A stretch of 64,000 bases of DNA from assembly GCA_030760725.1 (NCBI GenBank), contig JASWHV010000008.1, positions 50,877,671 to 50,941,670 of the forward strand, given 5' to 3'. The translations under genes were made by a program, and so were the position numbers. Position 1 is the first letter of the stretch, and the number at the start of each line of letters is the position of its first letter. This document shows positions 45,236-58,100 of this stretch, one piece after another. The notes under the pieces are model-generated. The model did no database searches, had not been told where the DNA came from, and saw only the letters and a list, made by a program, of their open reading frames with translations. This stretch comes from Neostapfia colusana. Its lineage: Eukaryota; Streptophyta; Magnoliopsida; Poales; Poaceae.

Positions 45236-48200
45236 TTATTGGTCACTAATCCTATATGTAAATCTCCATCCATGTCTTACGAAGACACTCATCACCCTTC
45301 CTTGCAACACCAAGCACGCCCTTCGTAATGTAGTCAACCTCTGGTCATTCCTTTGTAGTTCCGCCCATGTTCGGCACTGGCGTGTTGCCCTAAAAATGAA
45401 CTGCATGTATGTTTTCATAGGACTGTTATCAAACACTGCATCGTTCCTGCTCAACTAAATAGACCTGCATATGGCTGTTGCTCCCACTAGAACCATATTC
45501 CTAGTTTTCTTATCAAAATTATATATCCATATATTGAAGATATGATCTATAGAAGTTGGTATGGTACAATTAAAAGTTAATTGAACAACTCTCCATATAA
45601 ACTTTGCATAGTGAGAATAGAAAAAAGATGTTGAATGATTTCATTATGTGTACAAAACACACATTTTCTATCTTCTCTCCAATTACGTATTATGAGGTTA
45701 TCCTTGGTAAGAACCACACCCTGATTCAGATACCACATAAAAATTTTAATTTTTAATGGTATCTTAGCCCTCCATAGTGTGTTATTTCTTCTTATATTTC
45801 TATTTGATATTAAAACTCTATACATAGATTGTACAAAAAAGTTACCATTCTGATGTAAAGTCCATCTAAAAACATTCTCATCGTTGTTTAAACGTACGTG
45901 TGCAATCATTGCAACCAACCTATTCCATCTCCTTAGGTTATTATCTACCAAACCATGTCGGAGGGATATATTCAATGTAATTGAACTAAATATATGTGTA
46001 ACAGAAACATGTTTGCATCTGACAATATTATATAGAGCCGCAAACTTGTCTTAGATAATGAGATTCCCAAGCCATCTATCTTCCCAAAATCTCGCTGATT
46101 TCCCGTTATTTATTTTTATTGATACAAAATTTAGAAATTTATCCTTCACCTTCATTAGGCTAGACTAAAAATGTGAATCCTCTCCTTTTCTCTATACTTG
46201 TTCCAAAGTTTTATTTTTGATGTACTTCATTTTCAATAGGTTTTGCCACATACCTTTCTCATTCACTAACTTAAATAGCCATTTGCTTAAGAAACAATGA
46301 TTTTGCACATCAATATTCTGAATACCCAACCCTCCTTGATCTTTCGGTTGGCATACTATATTCTATTTTGTTAATCTATATTTTTTCTATGACTGTCTGT
46401 CTGTCAGAAAAATCTTGACCTTAGTACTCTAATTTTTCTAGGACACCTCTAGACACCTCAAAAGAGGATATCATAAACATTGTCAGGTTTGTTAAGACAG
46501 AATTAATTAACACTAGTCTTGCCTCCCAATGATAAGTACTTACCTTTCCAACTACTCAATTTTTTCCACTCTATCTTCTATATTTCCAATCACTATTGCT
46601 CAATTTCCTAAAATGCATTGGAATTCCTAGGTATTTATATGGGTAAGTCCCCGAACGACACCCAAATAGTCTAGAGTATTGTTGTTTCTTCATTCGAGCT
46701 TCCCCAAAACAAAAAATTTCACTTTTATGAAAATTTATTTTTATCCTGAGAGTTGTTCAAACGCACATAGCACTAATTTTAAATTTATTGTCTTCTCTAA
46801 ATTGTCGTCCATAAAAGGAATTGTACCATGTGCATATTGTAATATTGATAGACCCTCATCCACTAAATGAGGTAATACCCGTGATATGATCCCATTAGAT
46901 TTTGTTCTTTTAATTAATACGACAAGCATGCCTGCCACTATATTAAATAAAATGAGAGATAATGGGTCACCCTGACGTAAGCCCTTTTTTGTCATAAAAT
47001 TCTTAGTGATTTGATCATTTACTTTTATCCCCACATGTCCTTCTCTCATATAAGCATCTATTCAATAGCACCACTTTGAAGGAAAGCCTTTTAACCCTAA
47101 CACTTGTCTCACAAATCTCTAATTGGCATTATCATATGCTTTTTTCAAAATAAATTTTTAGAATCACCCCATTCTGTTTCTTATTCTGCATTTCATGTAT
47201 TGTTTCATGTAATATAACGACTCCTTCCATAATGTTACGTCCCGGTAAGAAAACAGACTGTGTGGGGTTAATGACATTCTGTGCTACTGCTAATAACCTA
47301 TTTGTGGCACTTTCGTGAATATCTTAATAAACAAATGGGTCTATATTGTTGTATTTTGTTAGCCTCCAAGTTTTTGGTAATAAAATAATTGTACCAAAAT
47401 TTAGCCTGTATAAACTCAAATTTCTCACGTGAAAGTCATGAAACATCTTCATTAAGTCATCTTTGATGACCTCCCAGAATACCTGATAGAATTCTGCAAG
47501 GAATCCATCAGGCCCTAGTGCCTTATTTTTTTCCATCTGGAAAATCGCTCTCTTTACCTCCTCCTTAGTAAATTCTTTAGTTAGCATTTCATTCTCCTCC
47601 TCCGATACTTGAGGCATATCCTCTCTTCTCGTCATATCCAAATGGAATAAGTTCTCACCTGTTGAGCCAAATAGCCTTTTGTGATAATTATATATACATT
47701 TTCTGAGTTCCTCTTCCCCACAAATCTGTTGTTCACCATCTTGAAGATGGTAAACTCTGCATTTCCTATGTTTGCCATTTGCGATTAGATGAAAGTATTT
47801 TGTATTAGCATCACCTTCTAATAGATCCTTACTTTTTACCCTTTGATACCATTTTATTTCTTCTTCTCTAAGTAGATTCACCAATCTATCATTTAATCTT
47901 TGTTTTAAAGATATTTCCTCATCGTCTAGCATAGTGATCTCTGATTTTTTATCTAGGGCATCCACCTTATCCAATATGTCTTTTTTTTTTCTTTTTTTAG
48001 GTCCCACTCTCATTTTCTACCCATCCTCTAATATACTGACGAAGTTTGCTTAATTTTGCTTGCCATCTATCCATAGAAGTATGTGCCGTATAATCTTGCT
48101 TACATACCTCCTTTACTACATCAGTAAACCCATCCCTACTTAACCAACCTAACTTAAATTTGAATATATGTACAAAGGTATTCAGGGATGTATTTCCTGA

Positions 48201-48600
48201 ATCTAATAGTAAAGGGGAGTGATCCGAAATTTGTCTAGTCAAAGCTACCAGAGGATACTTGTGCTCCTATTCAGTAGCAACTAGAATCCTATCTAGTTTT
48301 TTGTACGTAGGGTTTATAAAAAATTTACTCACGTATACTTCGGCCAGACATTTCAATCTCTCTTAAATTTAGTTCATCTATAACAGCATTAAACAAGAAT
48401 GACCATCTAGTGTTAAAGTTTTCATTGTTTTTCTCATATGGGTATCTCAAAATATTAAAATCACCACCAATAATCATTGGAAGGTTTTCCTTTGATCCCA
48501 TATTTACCAATTCTGTCAGAAACTTGTCTTTTATTTGGTTTTGTCCTGGTCCATAGATTAGAATTAACGGGGTTCTATATGCCTGTCCGTCAATGGGTGT
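45236..48600 (-). pseudogene. L1-type LINE remnant, 5'-truncated
   Basis: Read on the minus strand, the end of an endonuclease comes first (48325-48600, LPMIIGGDFNIL), then a linker, the start of the RT (47324-48013, LGPDGFLAEFYQVFW), the RT centre (46741-47049, KGLRQGDPLS) and the zf-RVT region with IKIFMWYLNQG and CVFC (45236-45975). The catalytic box near 46835 reads YAHG where the family has YADD, so both Asp are lost. Many stops and frameshifts separate the parts. The N-terminal part of the endonuclease and ORF1 are absent. No clear A tail or target duplication was found. Confidence 0.8.
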
Positions 48601-49147
48601 GCCCGTTTTTTAATGGATCTTTTTGGTTGACCGGATAATACTTATATATATTAGTAATCTAGTTCAGGGTACAGATATACATATACAAATGTTAGATAGA
48701 TCTATACAACCGTTAGATTAAAATAAAGACGGAATGTTGTGATTTGATTTGAGGGGAAGAGAAATACACGCCGACACGCGGTCCCGTCTCTCAGCTCTGG
48801 CTACTTGACACGGCTACACGGGAGCTCCAAAGAACGACTGCCGCGGAGTGGGCCCCGGTCGCTTTCGGCCGACTGACAGAGGAGGGAGCCGGCGCAACGC
48901 GACGCTGCCCGACGCGTGGGGCCGCACGGCTCTACGCGGCTGGACCGGGGCGCCCCACACGTCACCACCGCTCTGGACGTGCCAGCTGATGGCCTGATGC
49001 GCCACGCTCAGGCTGGTCCGCGTACGCAGCCCGTCGCTCTACGCCTCCGGACCCGCGGGCGCAAACCCTAGCGCACCCCGATTACGCCGCTCACCGGACT
49101 CCTCCCGAACCAAGCGGATCGCCCGAACTGTCCTGGTCTCGGGTCGG
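48601..49147 (+). promoter_or_regulatory. 5' flank of the TVP38-type gene
   Basis: The stretch changes from AT-rich to strongly GC-rich (about 48760-49147), as is usual before grass genes. No single TATA box stands out. It is the likely promoter and 5' UTR of the gene at 49148. Confidence 0.4.
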
Positions 49148-52100
49148 ATGGGGTCGCCGGGGGCCGCCCATGGCGTGCGCGGCGAATACACGAGGATCCT
49201 GGAGGAGGTTGAGGCGGGCAAACTCCCGCCTGTCACCAAGGCGGGGGTGGCGGGGTGCCCGAGTGTCCCGTGGTGGCGCGCGGTCCGTTGGTGGGCCCAG
49301 GTCACCGTGCTCGGGACATTTCTCGCCGGTGCCGCTGCCGCCGCAGTCGTCTTCCTCGGCCCGCTCGTCATTAAGAAGGTGCTTCCGTCTTGTCCCGTCC
49401 TGTCCTCGCCCTCTCCGGCCTTCTCTTGCGTCGGAGGGGATTTGCTTGCGTCTGGGATCGTGCCGAAATTCGTAGATAACAAAATATATACCTTATATCT
49501 ACACTTTGCTCAATTTTTTCCTTCACTTGTCGATTTCGACGCGGGTCGCGATTTGTGCAGGAATCGTTAGATATTTGTTGATATTTTTTGTTTGTGGTAG
49601 AAACATTTCCCTCTTCTTTTGTATGGTTTTGTTTTTTTTCATGGCTTGTTCATCGGGACTAGAGAGTAGGCTAGATGACTAATTCCCTTTCCCCATTATA
49701 TATTTGCCAGGGGATAAGGTTGTTGAGCGTTTCAGGATCTCAAATTCGTAGCAGAATCAGAGTGTTAGTGGATTTATTGGGAGATTGGTTTCGCAGATGA
49801 CTGATTCATAGGGTTGTCGTTGTTGAATGGGTGGGTTCATCACTATTTCCCACCTGGGATAAGAGATAGGGAGAGATTCTTTGCCAATTGACAGAAGTTT
49901 TGAAACGGCCTGTTCCTTTCACTGGTATCCAGTGACCCCATGTGTGGGGGATGCACGGTTTGTGCTTCTGTAGCATCATGTTTTCACTAAAAGGGTGATG
50001 GCTAGGAATAATCCCACAACCCAAAGTGGTCCCTGATTTGTTTCCTGTCTAAATTCTGAAGTGATATGCACAAAACATGCTACAATTTTTCCATAACCTT
50101 GAATCTTAAGATCCCACTTGATCAGAAGAGCATACCTATAACAAGCAACAGCATATGGAAGCAATACTTAGCGCAGCAAAAGTATAGCTTGTGCACTGCC
50201 GTTTGGCCCTGGACCCTATCGTTGGTGTTATTCTTGGTTTCGTACTGACTTGTTCTCCATGCTGTTCTCATTAGGTCATTGCACCTATTCTTTGCTGGGT
50301 ATCAACGACTTTCAGCAGATCAGCTCTTGCTTTAATATGCTTTGGCGCAATTGCCTTATTCCCAAGTGTATTGCTACCTTCTTCACCCTTCATGTGGATC
50401 GCGGGGACGACTTTCGATTATGGTTATGGCTTCTTGATAATCACTTCAGCAATGAGCATAGGCATGTCCTTGCCATATTTCATTGGCTCTATATTTCGTT
50501 GTAGAATATATGTGAGTCTCTTACTGCCATCTTATCTTGGTTGTATTATATCCGAATGGATAAGAAACTGATTGGCAAACTACTTTGTTCTGGAAATTTG
50601 ATTGATGTACTTGCTGTGCAGAGATGGTTGGAGAAGTGGCCTAAGAAAGCAGCTTTTGTTAGACTTGCTGGTGAAGGAGATTGTTTCCATCAATTTAGAG
50701 CTGTTGCTTTGCTCAGAATTTCTCCATTTCCATACATTGTTTTTAACTACACGTCTGTGGCTACAAATGTCAAATATTGCCCATATATAGCTGGTTCGAT
50801 GGCTGGAAGCATACATGAAACATTCCTTGCAATATACAGGTCTGTACACCTCTCATGGCCCTTCTTCCTTTTGATGCTGAAACTGTGTTTTTTCCGGCTT
50901 TGCATTTAGCATCGCTGATAACCATTGTGCTGAACTTATAAGGTTATGAAATCAATTTATAGCACCTTGCATGCTACTTATAATATGTTACTTCTGGTTT
51001 TCCCTTTTGTAATAGCTTCTTATTTTGTGGTTATATGCTGATTTCATGTGATCAACTACAGTTTGATGAGGCAAGACATGTTTAGGTTGTCAACTTTGTG
51101 CTCGTTCTATCACTGGCATACTTTTGTATATGACGCATCATGCATGTTTTGAATATGTACATTTGTTTTAATCTTGCATGGAATTGTAATCATGATGTGT
51201 ATTCTATCCCCTTTGATTCAATACAAGCATAAATGAGCTGTTTATTTGTGAGTTGTCCCGCTTTGGTTAAGAAGACTGGAAAGTTTAGTCAGCATTCTGC
51301 AGGATTAAACCAACTTGTCCTTTGTTGCAACTACCTCGTTTTCGAGACTAGCTTGTCGGAATTTGGCTCTGGAACAAACCACGATCACACTCCGGCGACG
51401 TCGTGGTGCACTCACAATATCGGAGGTAGATTTGCTCGTTCTCACGTTAGCTCTTCGGGAAAAGGGAACGAGGAGGTGTTCTAGAGCTGCAACCAATTGG
51501 CCAGCTCTCGGGGGAATCTTGCATGCATCTGAAAAACGAAATTACAAGAAATTACAACCGACTCCCACGGCCACGACACACACGACACGCTCCGTCCAGC
51601 GAACGTGCACTAGAACGAGCTCCAAAACAGACTGACCGAGCACCTCGGTCATGCAGCAACTCATGCAGAAATATCAAGCAAACATGCAAACACACACATC
51701 CACACAAGGATTATCACAACATTTTCCTCCTAATCCTTGCTGTGTAGAGCTTCAACGTATGAGTCCTAGCTTTGATTTCAACTCCTGAAACTTGACTCCT
51801 CCCAAAGCCTTTGTAAGAATGTCACTGAGTTGTTCTTTACTTCTGACAAATTCAACTCTATTTGCCCCTTCTCAGCACATTCCCTAACCAGATGATACTT
51901 CACCTCTATGTGCTTGCTTTGACCATGAAGAACCGGGTTTTTGATCAGTGCTATCGCTGATCTGTTATCCATCGTCAACTTCGGAACACATTGATTAGTC
52001 CCCCGAATCTCCCCTAACAATCTTGCAAGCCATATCCCTTGACAAGTAGCATTGGCAGCAGCTATATACTCAGCTTCACAGCTTGATTGTGACACAACTT

Positions 52101-55100
52101 TCTGTCTCATGGACTGCCACGTGATCGGACTCTCACCCAAGAAGTACATCACTCCAGTTGTACTCGTGTCAATATCCCCGGCATAGTCACTGTCACTGTA
52201 CCCCGTCAGCTCCATTTCTCCTTTTCCCTTACCGAACCAAATTCCCCAGTTCTTAGTTCCTTCCACATATCTGAGTATATGCTTGACAGCCCCTAGATGA
52301 TCTTTCCTTGGTTCTTCTAGGAATCTACTAACACACCCAACTAAAAAAGCAAGATCAGGACGTGTGTTAACTAGATACCTGAGACTCCGATACTGAGTAG
52401 GATCAACCAAGTCTTCCGTGCTGGTTCTACTCAATTTAACTCGGGGCATCATGGGTACGTGACATGTGTTGCATTTGGTCATCCCACCCTTCTCAATGAT
52501 CTTTGTGGATATGCACTTTGGCTAACAAAGATCCCATCTTTGTGTTGATGAACTTCTATTCCCAGATAATACCGCAACAATCCTAGATCACTCATTTTGA
52601 AAGTGCTTGCCCTCTCTTCAATATACACATCTTCAATACTTGTCCCGGTGATTATCAGATCATCAACATATACACCAACCACTAACTGTGCTTCATCACC
52701 TTTTCTAGTATAGATAGCACGCTCAGATGGACTCCTCCTGAATCCAAAAGCCAACAACATGCCATCTAACTTCGCATTCCAGGCCCTTGGCGCATAGGGC
52801 CTAATGCAGTCCATAGAGCGCCTTTTCCAGCTTATAGACTTTGTGCTTGTCTCCAGCCTTTATAAAACCAAGTGGTTGCTCCATGTAGACTTCTTCCCGA
52901 AGTCGCGGATTTCACGTCCATGTGATGCACTTCCCATCCTTCATGCGTAGCCAAGGCAATGAGAAGTCTAACAGTGTCTAAACGTGCCACCGGAGCAAAT
53001 AACTCATCATAGTCAATTCCTTGCCTTTGAGCATACCCCTTCACAACTAGACGAGCCTTGTGTCGTACCACAACTCCTTTTTCATCTCTTTTTTACCTTG
53101 TAAACCCATTTCAGACCAATTGCCCTTCGGCCTTGAGGAAGATCAACCAATGTCCAAGTATTGTTGTCCTCAATTGACTCCATTTCATCTACCATTGTCT
53201 TTGTCCAGCTTGGATGTTGTTCTGCCTCAACGAAAGACGATGGCTCGTCTCAGCTTGTCACATTTCTGGTCATCAAGGCCAGCCTTTTTGAGGCGTCGCC
53301 TAGGCGCCGCCTAGGCGTCCAGTCGGTCCGGAGGCAACGCCTGGACAGGTCGCCTCGCCTGGAGGCCGCCGGCCCTCGCCGCGCCGCGTCGCCGCCGGCC
53401 CTCGCGCGCTGCCACCGCCGCCATGGGTGGAGAGGAGAGTGAGGGTGAGAGGGATTCTGTTTAGGGTTAGGGTGAGGTGGGGTGGTATTTTATATGTGCT
53501 GACATGGAAAGACCACCGTTGGATTAGATCCGACGGTTGAAGCCCGCCTGCCGCCTCCGCCTCCGCTCGCCCGCCTCCGCTGCGCCCGCTGCCGCCGCCG
53601 CGCCCGCCGCCTCCGCCCGCCCGCCTCCGCTGCGCCCGCCGCCACCTCCCCTCCTCGGCTCGCCGCCGCCGCCGCCTCCCCTCCTCGCCTGGTGCTCACC
53701 TAGGCGTCCCGGCGGCCGGCGGGCGCCTAGGCGTCCAGGCGTGGATTCACAACCCTGATCAAGGCACGCGACATGATCTGACCAAGCGGTCCGAGTCTCC
53801 TGAATCTCAGTGGTGCTATATCATCTTCATCAGTATCAAGATGCTCTTGATAGTTGCTGGGAGGGGTGACAAACTCAATTTCATCCTCCTGCCGTACTGC
53901 ACCATCACCAAAATTCCCAACTAGTGGTGAGTACTGAGCTTCATTTTCTTGTTGTCCATTTCCCACTTCCTCAACAACATTTTTAGCTTGCACCGATACT
54001 CCTCCATCATTGTAGTACTCGATGGAGAACACATCATCCTCTCTCCTTCCATCTAGATGCTGATCAGAGTCATCCCTCGGTCCCACCTTGCTTGTTCATC
54101 AAACACAACATCTCTACTCACATGCACTTTCGCAGTTGATGGATCATATACTCGGTATGCTTTTGACCCATCTTCATAACCGATGAAAATCATCTTATGA
54201 TCCCGGTCATCCAACTTCTTGAGATGTGGGACTGTGTTCCTCACATACACAATGCATCCAAAGACCCTCAGATGATGAACTGACGGTTTCCTCCTGTGAC
54301 AAGCTTTAATCGGTGTCATTCCCTCGACACTCTTCGCAGGACACCCGTTCAACACATAAACGACAGTCATCACTGCCTCACCCCAAAACCATCCTGGTAG
54401 TCCCTTTGCTTTCAACATACTCCGGGTTGTGGCAACTACTGTGCCATTCTTTCGTTCCACAACACCATTTTGTTGTGGGCTATATAGAGTCGTAAGCTGA
54501 CGATGTACTCCTCTCATGGCACAATATTCAACAAATTCAGTCGAGGTGAATTCTCCCCCTCTATTTGTCCGAAGTGCACCCAACTTCTCCCTGGATTCAA
54601 ATTCTGAACGTACCTTGAACTGCTTGATAGCCTCGGCAGCAAGATCCTTTGATGGCAATGGCTTAATCCACATGTACCTGCTCTTATAATCCACTAGTAG
54701 CAGAAAATACTTACTTCCCCTTAGCGTCTCCGGTGTGATTGGACCACACAGATCACCGTGTACAAGTTCCAGCACACGTGCACGGTACTCCGCTTCCTCT
54801 GGAAATGGAGTTCTCTTTTGCTTTCCGGCGAGACACGCCTCATAGAGATGATCTAGATGTCCAAGGGCCGGTAAACCATGCACCATGTCCTCTCTAGCCA
54901 TTTTCTTCACTGCTGCCATGTTACCGTGCCCAAGACGAGCATGCCACCTCCAAGCTTCTTCACTTCCTTTCACTGTCATGCACATTGGTTCCCTCAGTTT
55001 CACTTGCAAGGAATATAGCCGATTCTCCTCCCTCGACACCTTTGCTAGTAGCCTTCCACCGAGTTCACGTATGCTCATCAAACCCTCCTTGATGTCAACT

Positions 55101-58100
55101 TGATATCTAACTTCATCAAGTTGACCAATGCTGATTATGTTTGTTGTCAACTGAGGAATATAGTACACCCCTGAGAATGTACGCTGCTCTCCAGTCCTGC
55201 ACATAAACATCACGGTTCCTCGTCCTTCAATCCGTGCAACCGAATCATCACCAAATCGAACCAACCCAATCACCTCAGTGTTCAGCTTGATGAACCCTGC
55301 CCGAGTGCCTGTCATGTGATTTGTTGCCCCCGTGTCCATGACCCAGGCCCTTTCGTCACGTTCCTCCTCATCTCCACGATGCACCAACGCTTTTTCTTCA
55401 TGCAGCTGGACCCTGACTTCATTTAACGGAAGAGATACCGGAACCACTGGGGTGACCGGTGATGATTTCATCACCAGAAGAGAAGCTTCTTCCTCTTCTT
55501 TGACATGATTAGCCTGCTCCTTCCTCGGCTTCACCTTGCAATCCCTCGCCCAGTGGCCTAATTCGCCACACCTCTGACATTCATCATTACTTGGACAATT
55601 TGAGTTCCCCAGGGTCCCAGTTGAAGTAGAACCCCTGTCTCTGCTACGAACACGATCACATCCACGTCTTCCTCCTCCACGACCACGTGAACCAGTAGCT
55701 CCTCCACTACTAAATTGATTATCAGTCTCTCGCTTCTTGCGTCTGGAATCCCACTCCTCCTCCGTCAAGTACAATTTCCCATCTTGCTGCAACATCGCCG
55801 GCGGCGTCTCGAATGAGTCCTCGGCCGCCTTCAACCTCCCTATTGCATCCGGCAAGGTGAGAGTTGACACATCGAGAAGGGTTTCGATGGCCAACACAAT
55901 TTGGCGGAAATGTTGTGGTACACTGTGGAACAGCTTCCACACCACCATTGTCTCCTCGACTGACTCACCCAATGTGGCCAGGGTCGCCCCATCCCACTCA
56001 AACGCAACAAGAATTTTTCTACAGTCTCCCCATCCTTGAACCCTGTTGCCTCAAACTACCGGCGCAGATGTTGCGCACTAGCCTTCTTCACGCGGTCATC
56101 TCCGACGCGCATGGTCTTGATGGTATCCTAGGCCTCTTTCGCCGTCTTCTTCTCAGCGATCATCGACACCATTTCCGACGGCACCACGCTGCGCAACGCG
56201 TCGAGCGCCAGCATGTCGTCCTGCGGATCAACGCCTCCTTTCTCCACGGTGGACCAGAGCGCCTGTGCCTTCAACATCACCTTCATGAGCAGCGCCCATT
56301 CGGTGTAGTTAGTCTTCGTGAGAAGAGGGTAGCTGCTTCCACCGGACACCTCCCGGAAGACGCGCTGGACGACGATGCCGCCGCCACCGCCATCCTTGGA
56401 GCTGCTTTCCCCGTCGATCTTGCCTCCCGCCATGAGTGCGAATTCAAGAGCGTGATCTCGATTCCAGTGGCGGAAACACACCGTGATCGAGTCCCCCCTC
56501 TCGCCCGGCTCTGATGCCACTTGTCGGAATTTGGCTCTTGGACAAACCACGATCACACTCCGGTGACGTCGTGGTGCACTCACAATATCGGAGGTAGATT
56601 CGCTCGTTCTCACGTTAGCTCTTCGGGAAAAGGCAACGAGTAGGTGTTCTAGAGCTGCAACCAACTGGCCAGCTCTCGGGGGACTCTTGCATGCATCTGA
56701 AAAACGAAATTACAACGGACTCTCGCGGCCACGCCGCACACGACGCGCTCCGTCCAACGAACGTGCACCAGAACGAGCTCCAAAACAGACTGACCGAGCA
56801 CCTCGGTCATATAGCAACTCATGCAGAAATATCAAGCAAACATGCAAACACACACACCCACACAAGGATTATCACAACATAGCTATCTAGTTCGACTTGG
56901 GGACGTTACAATTATCCATTTCTAGCCTCGGGCAAGCCTTCCTGTAGGTTTTATAGGTGTTTATGGCAGCCACTACATTTTCTCACCAGGGTCTGTTGGA
57001 AATCCGACTAGTTAATTTCTGAATTTCGTCATCTCTTTTCTCTTGATTGATTCTCAATATGGGGGGGGAGCTGTATATAAAGCCCTAAATTATAAGGTCC
57101 TAATCTAATATTATGTAGACTCCTCTTACTTGACTCTATCTCTAACTCTAGTTAATATAGGAAACGAGATTATTTTTGATAATCATCCCCTAATCTTGTT
57201 TTCCTAGATCACACTCACACTATTTAGGATGGAGACACACACCCTCCACACTTTCGGGATGGATACAACTACACCCCCAGGATGGTCACTTCTACACCCT
57301 GCACAACTCAATTTTATGATGGACGCCACTACACCTCAGGATGGTCACCTCTTCACCTGCACCCGCATTCGGGTTGGTCACATCTTCAACTCTAGGATAG
57401 GCTCATATTTAATCCGATCACACACACCTCATTAGTGAGATCAAAACAAAGTTCCTTCTACCGTAAAAAGTGTCATCGCGTCATCTCATCTTTCTTTTTG
57501 TTCTTGGAGCATTCTTTGTCAAAGTGACCAGATTTTTGACAATTGAAGCATCGAATCTTCGATTTATCAAATTTCTTCTTCTTCTTTTGATCACCCTCTT
57601 GAGCCTTCCACTCTTCCCTTGTCAAAAGAAGCTTATCACCACCCTTTACCTTTCTTGCTCTCCACTCCCCTCTTGTTGTTAAAAGGAGTCTTTCTTCAAT
57701 GCTCTTGGTTGTTGAAGTTATGTACACGTTCCTCATGTTCCTTGAGACTATCGGCATTGGCAAAGAGTGAATCTTTATCCAATACGAGTTCCTCCACTGC
57801 CATTGCCTTCAAGTCCACAAATTGCTCAATTGTGGATGCAATGTGAAGAAATTTTGAAGATAGAGTACACAACAGCTTCTTCATGATGTGGTTTTCTTTG
57901 ACTTTTCTTCCAAGGCCACAAATCTTTGTAACAATGATTATCACTCTTATGGCAAAGTCGATGGAGTCTCCTTCATTCATGCGCATTACATCAAACTCGT
58001 TTTGAAGAGTTTGGATTCTTGCTTCCATCATGTGTTCTTCACCTAAGAACTTGATCTTGATTGACTCTCATGCTTCTCTCGTTGTCTCCTTCTCGGAAAT

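Larger units (their letters stand above)
51354..56879 (-). mobile_element. complete copia element E in intron 3, antisense to host gene
   Basis: LTRs 51354-51721 and 56522-56879 begin TGTCGGAATTTGGCTC on the plus strand and end ATTATCACAACA. The 5-bp target duplication TAGCT is at 51349-51353 and 56880-56884. On the minus strand the order is LTR, primer site, gag, protease, integrase, RT, RNase H, purine tract (about 51722-51735) and LTR. A 478-bp hAT-type element sits between integrase and RT. Without it E would be about 5.0 kb. Confidence 0.96.

Noticed and set aside
49039..49482. 147-residue minus-strand frame over exon 1 of the TVP38-type gene
   Set aside because: Antisense shadow of a GC-rich exon; no domain or splice support.
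53490..53758. Pro/Ala/Arg-rich open frames on both strands
   Set aside because: They lie wholly inside the GC-rich hAT-type element and have no domain.
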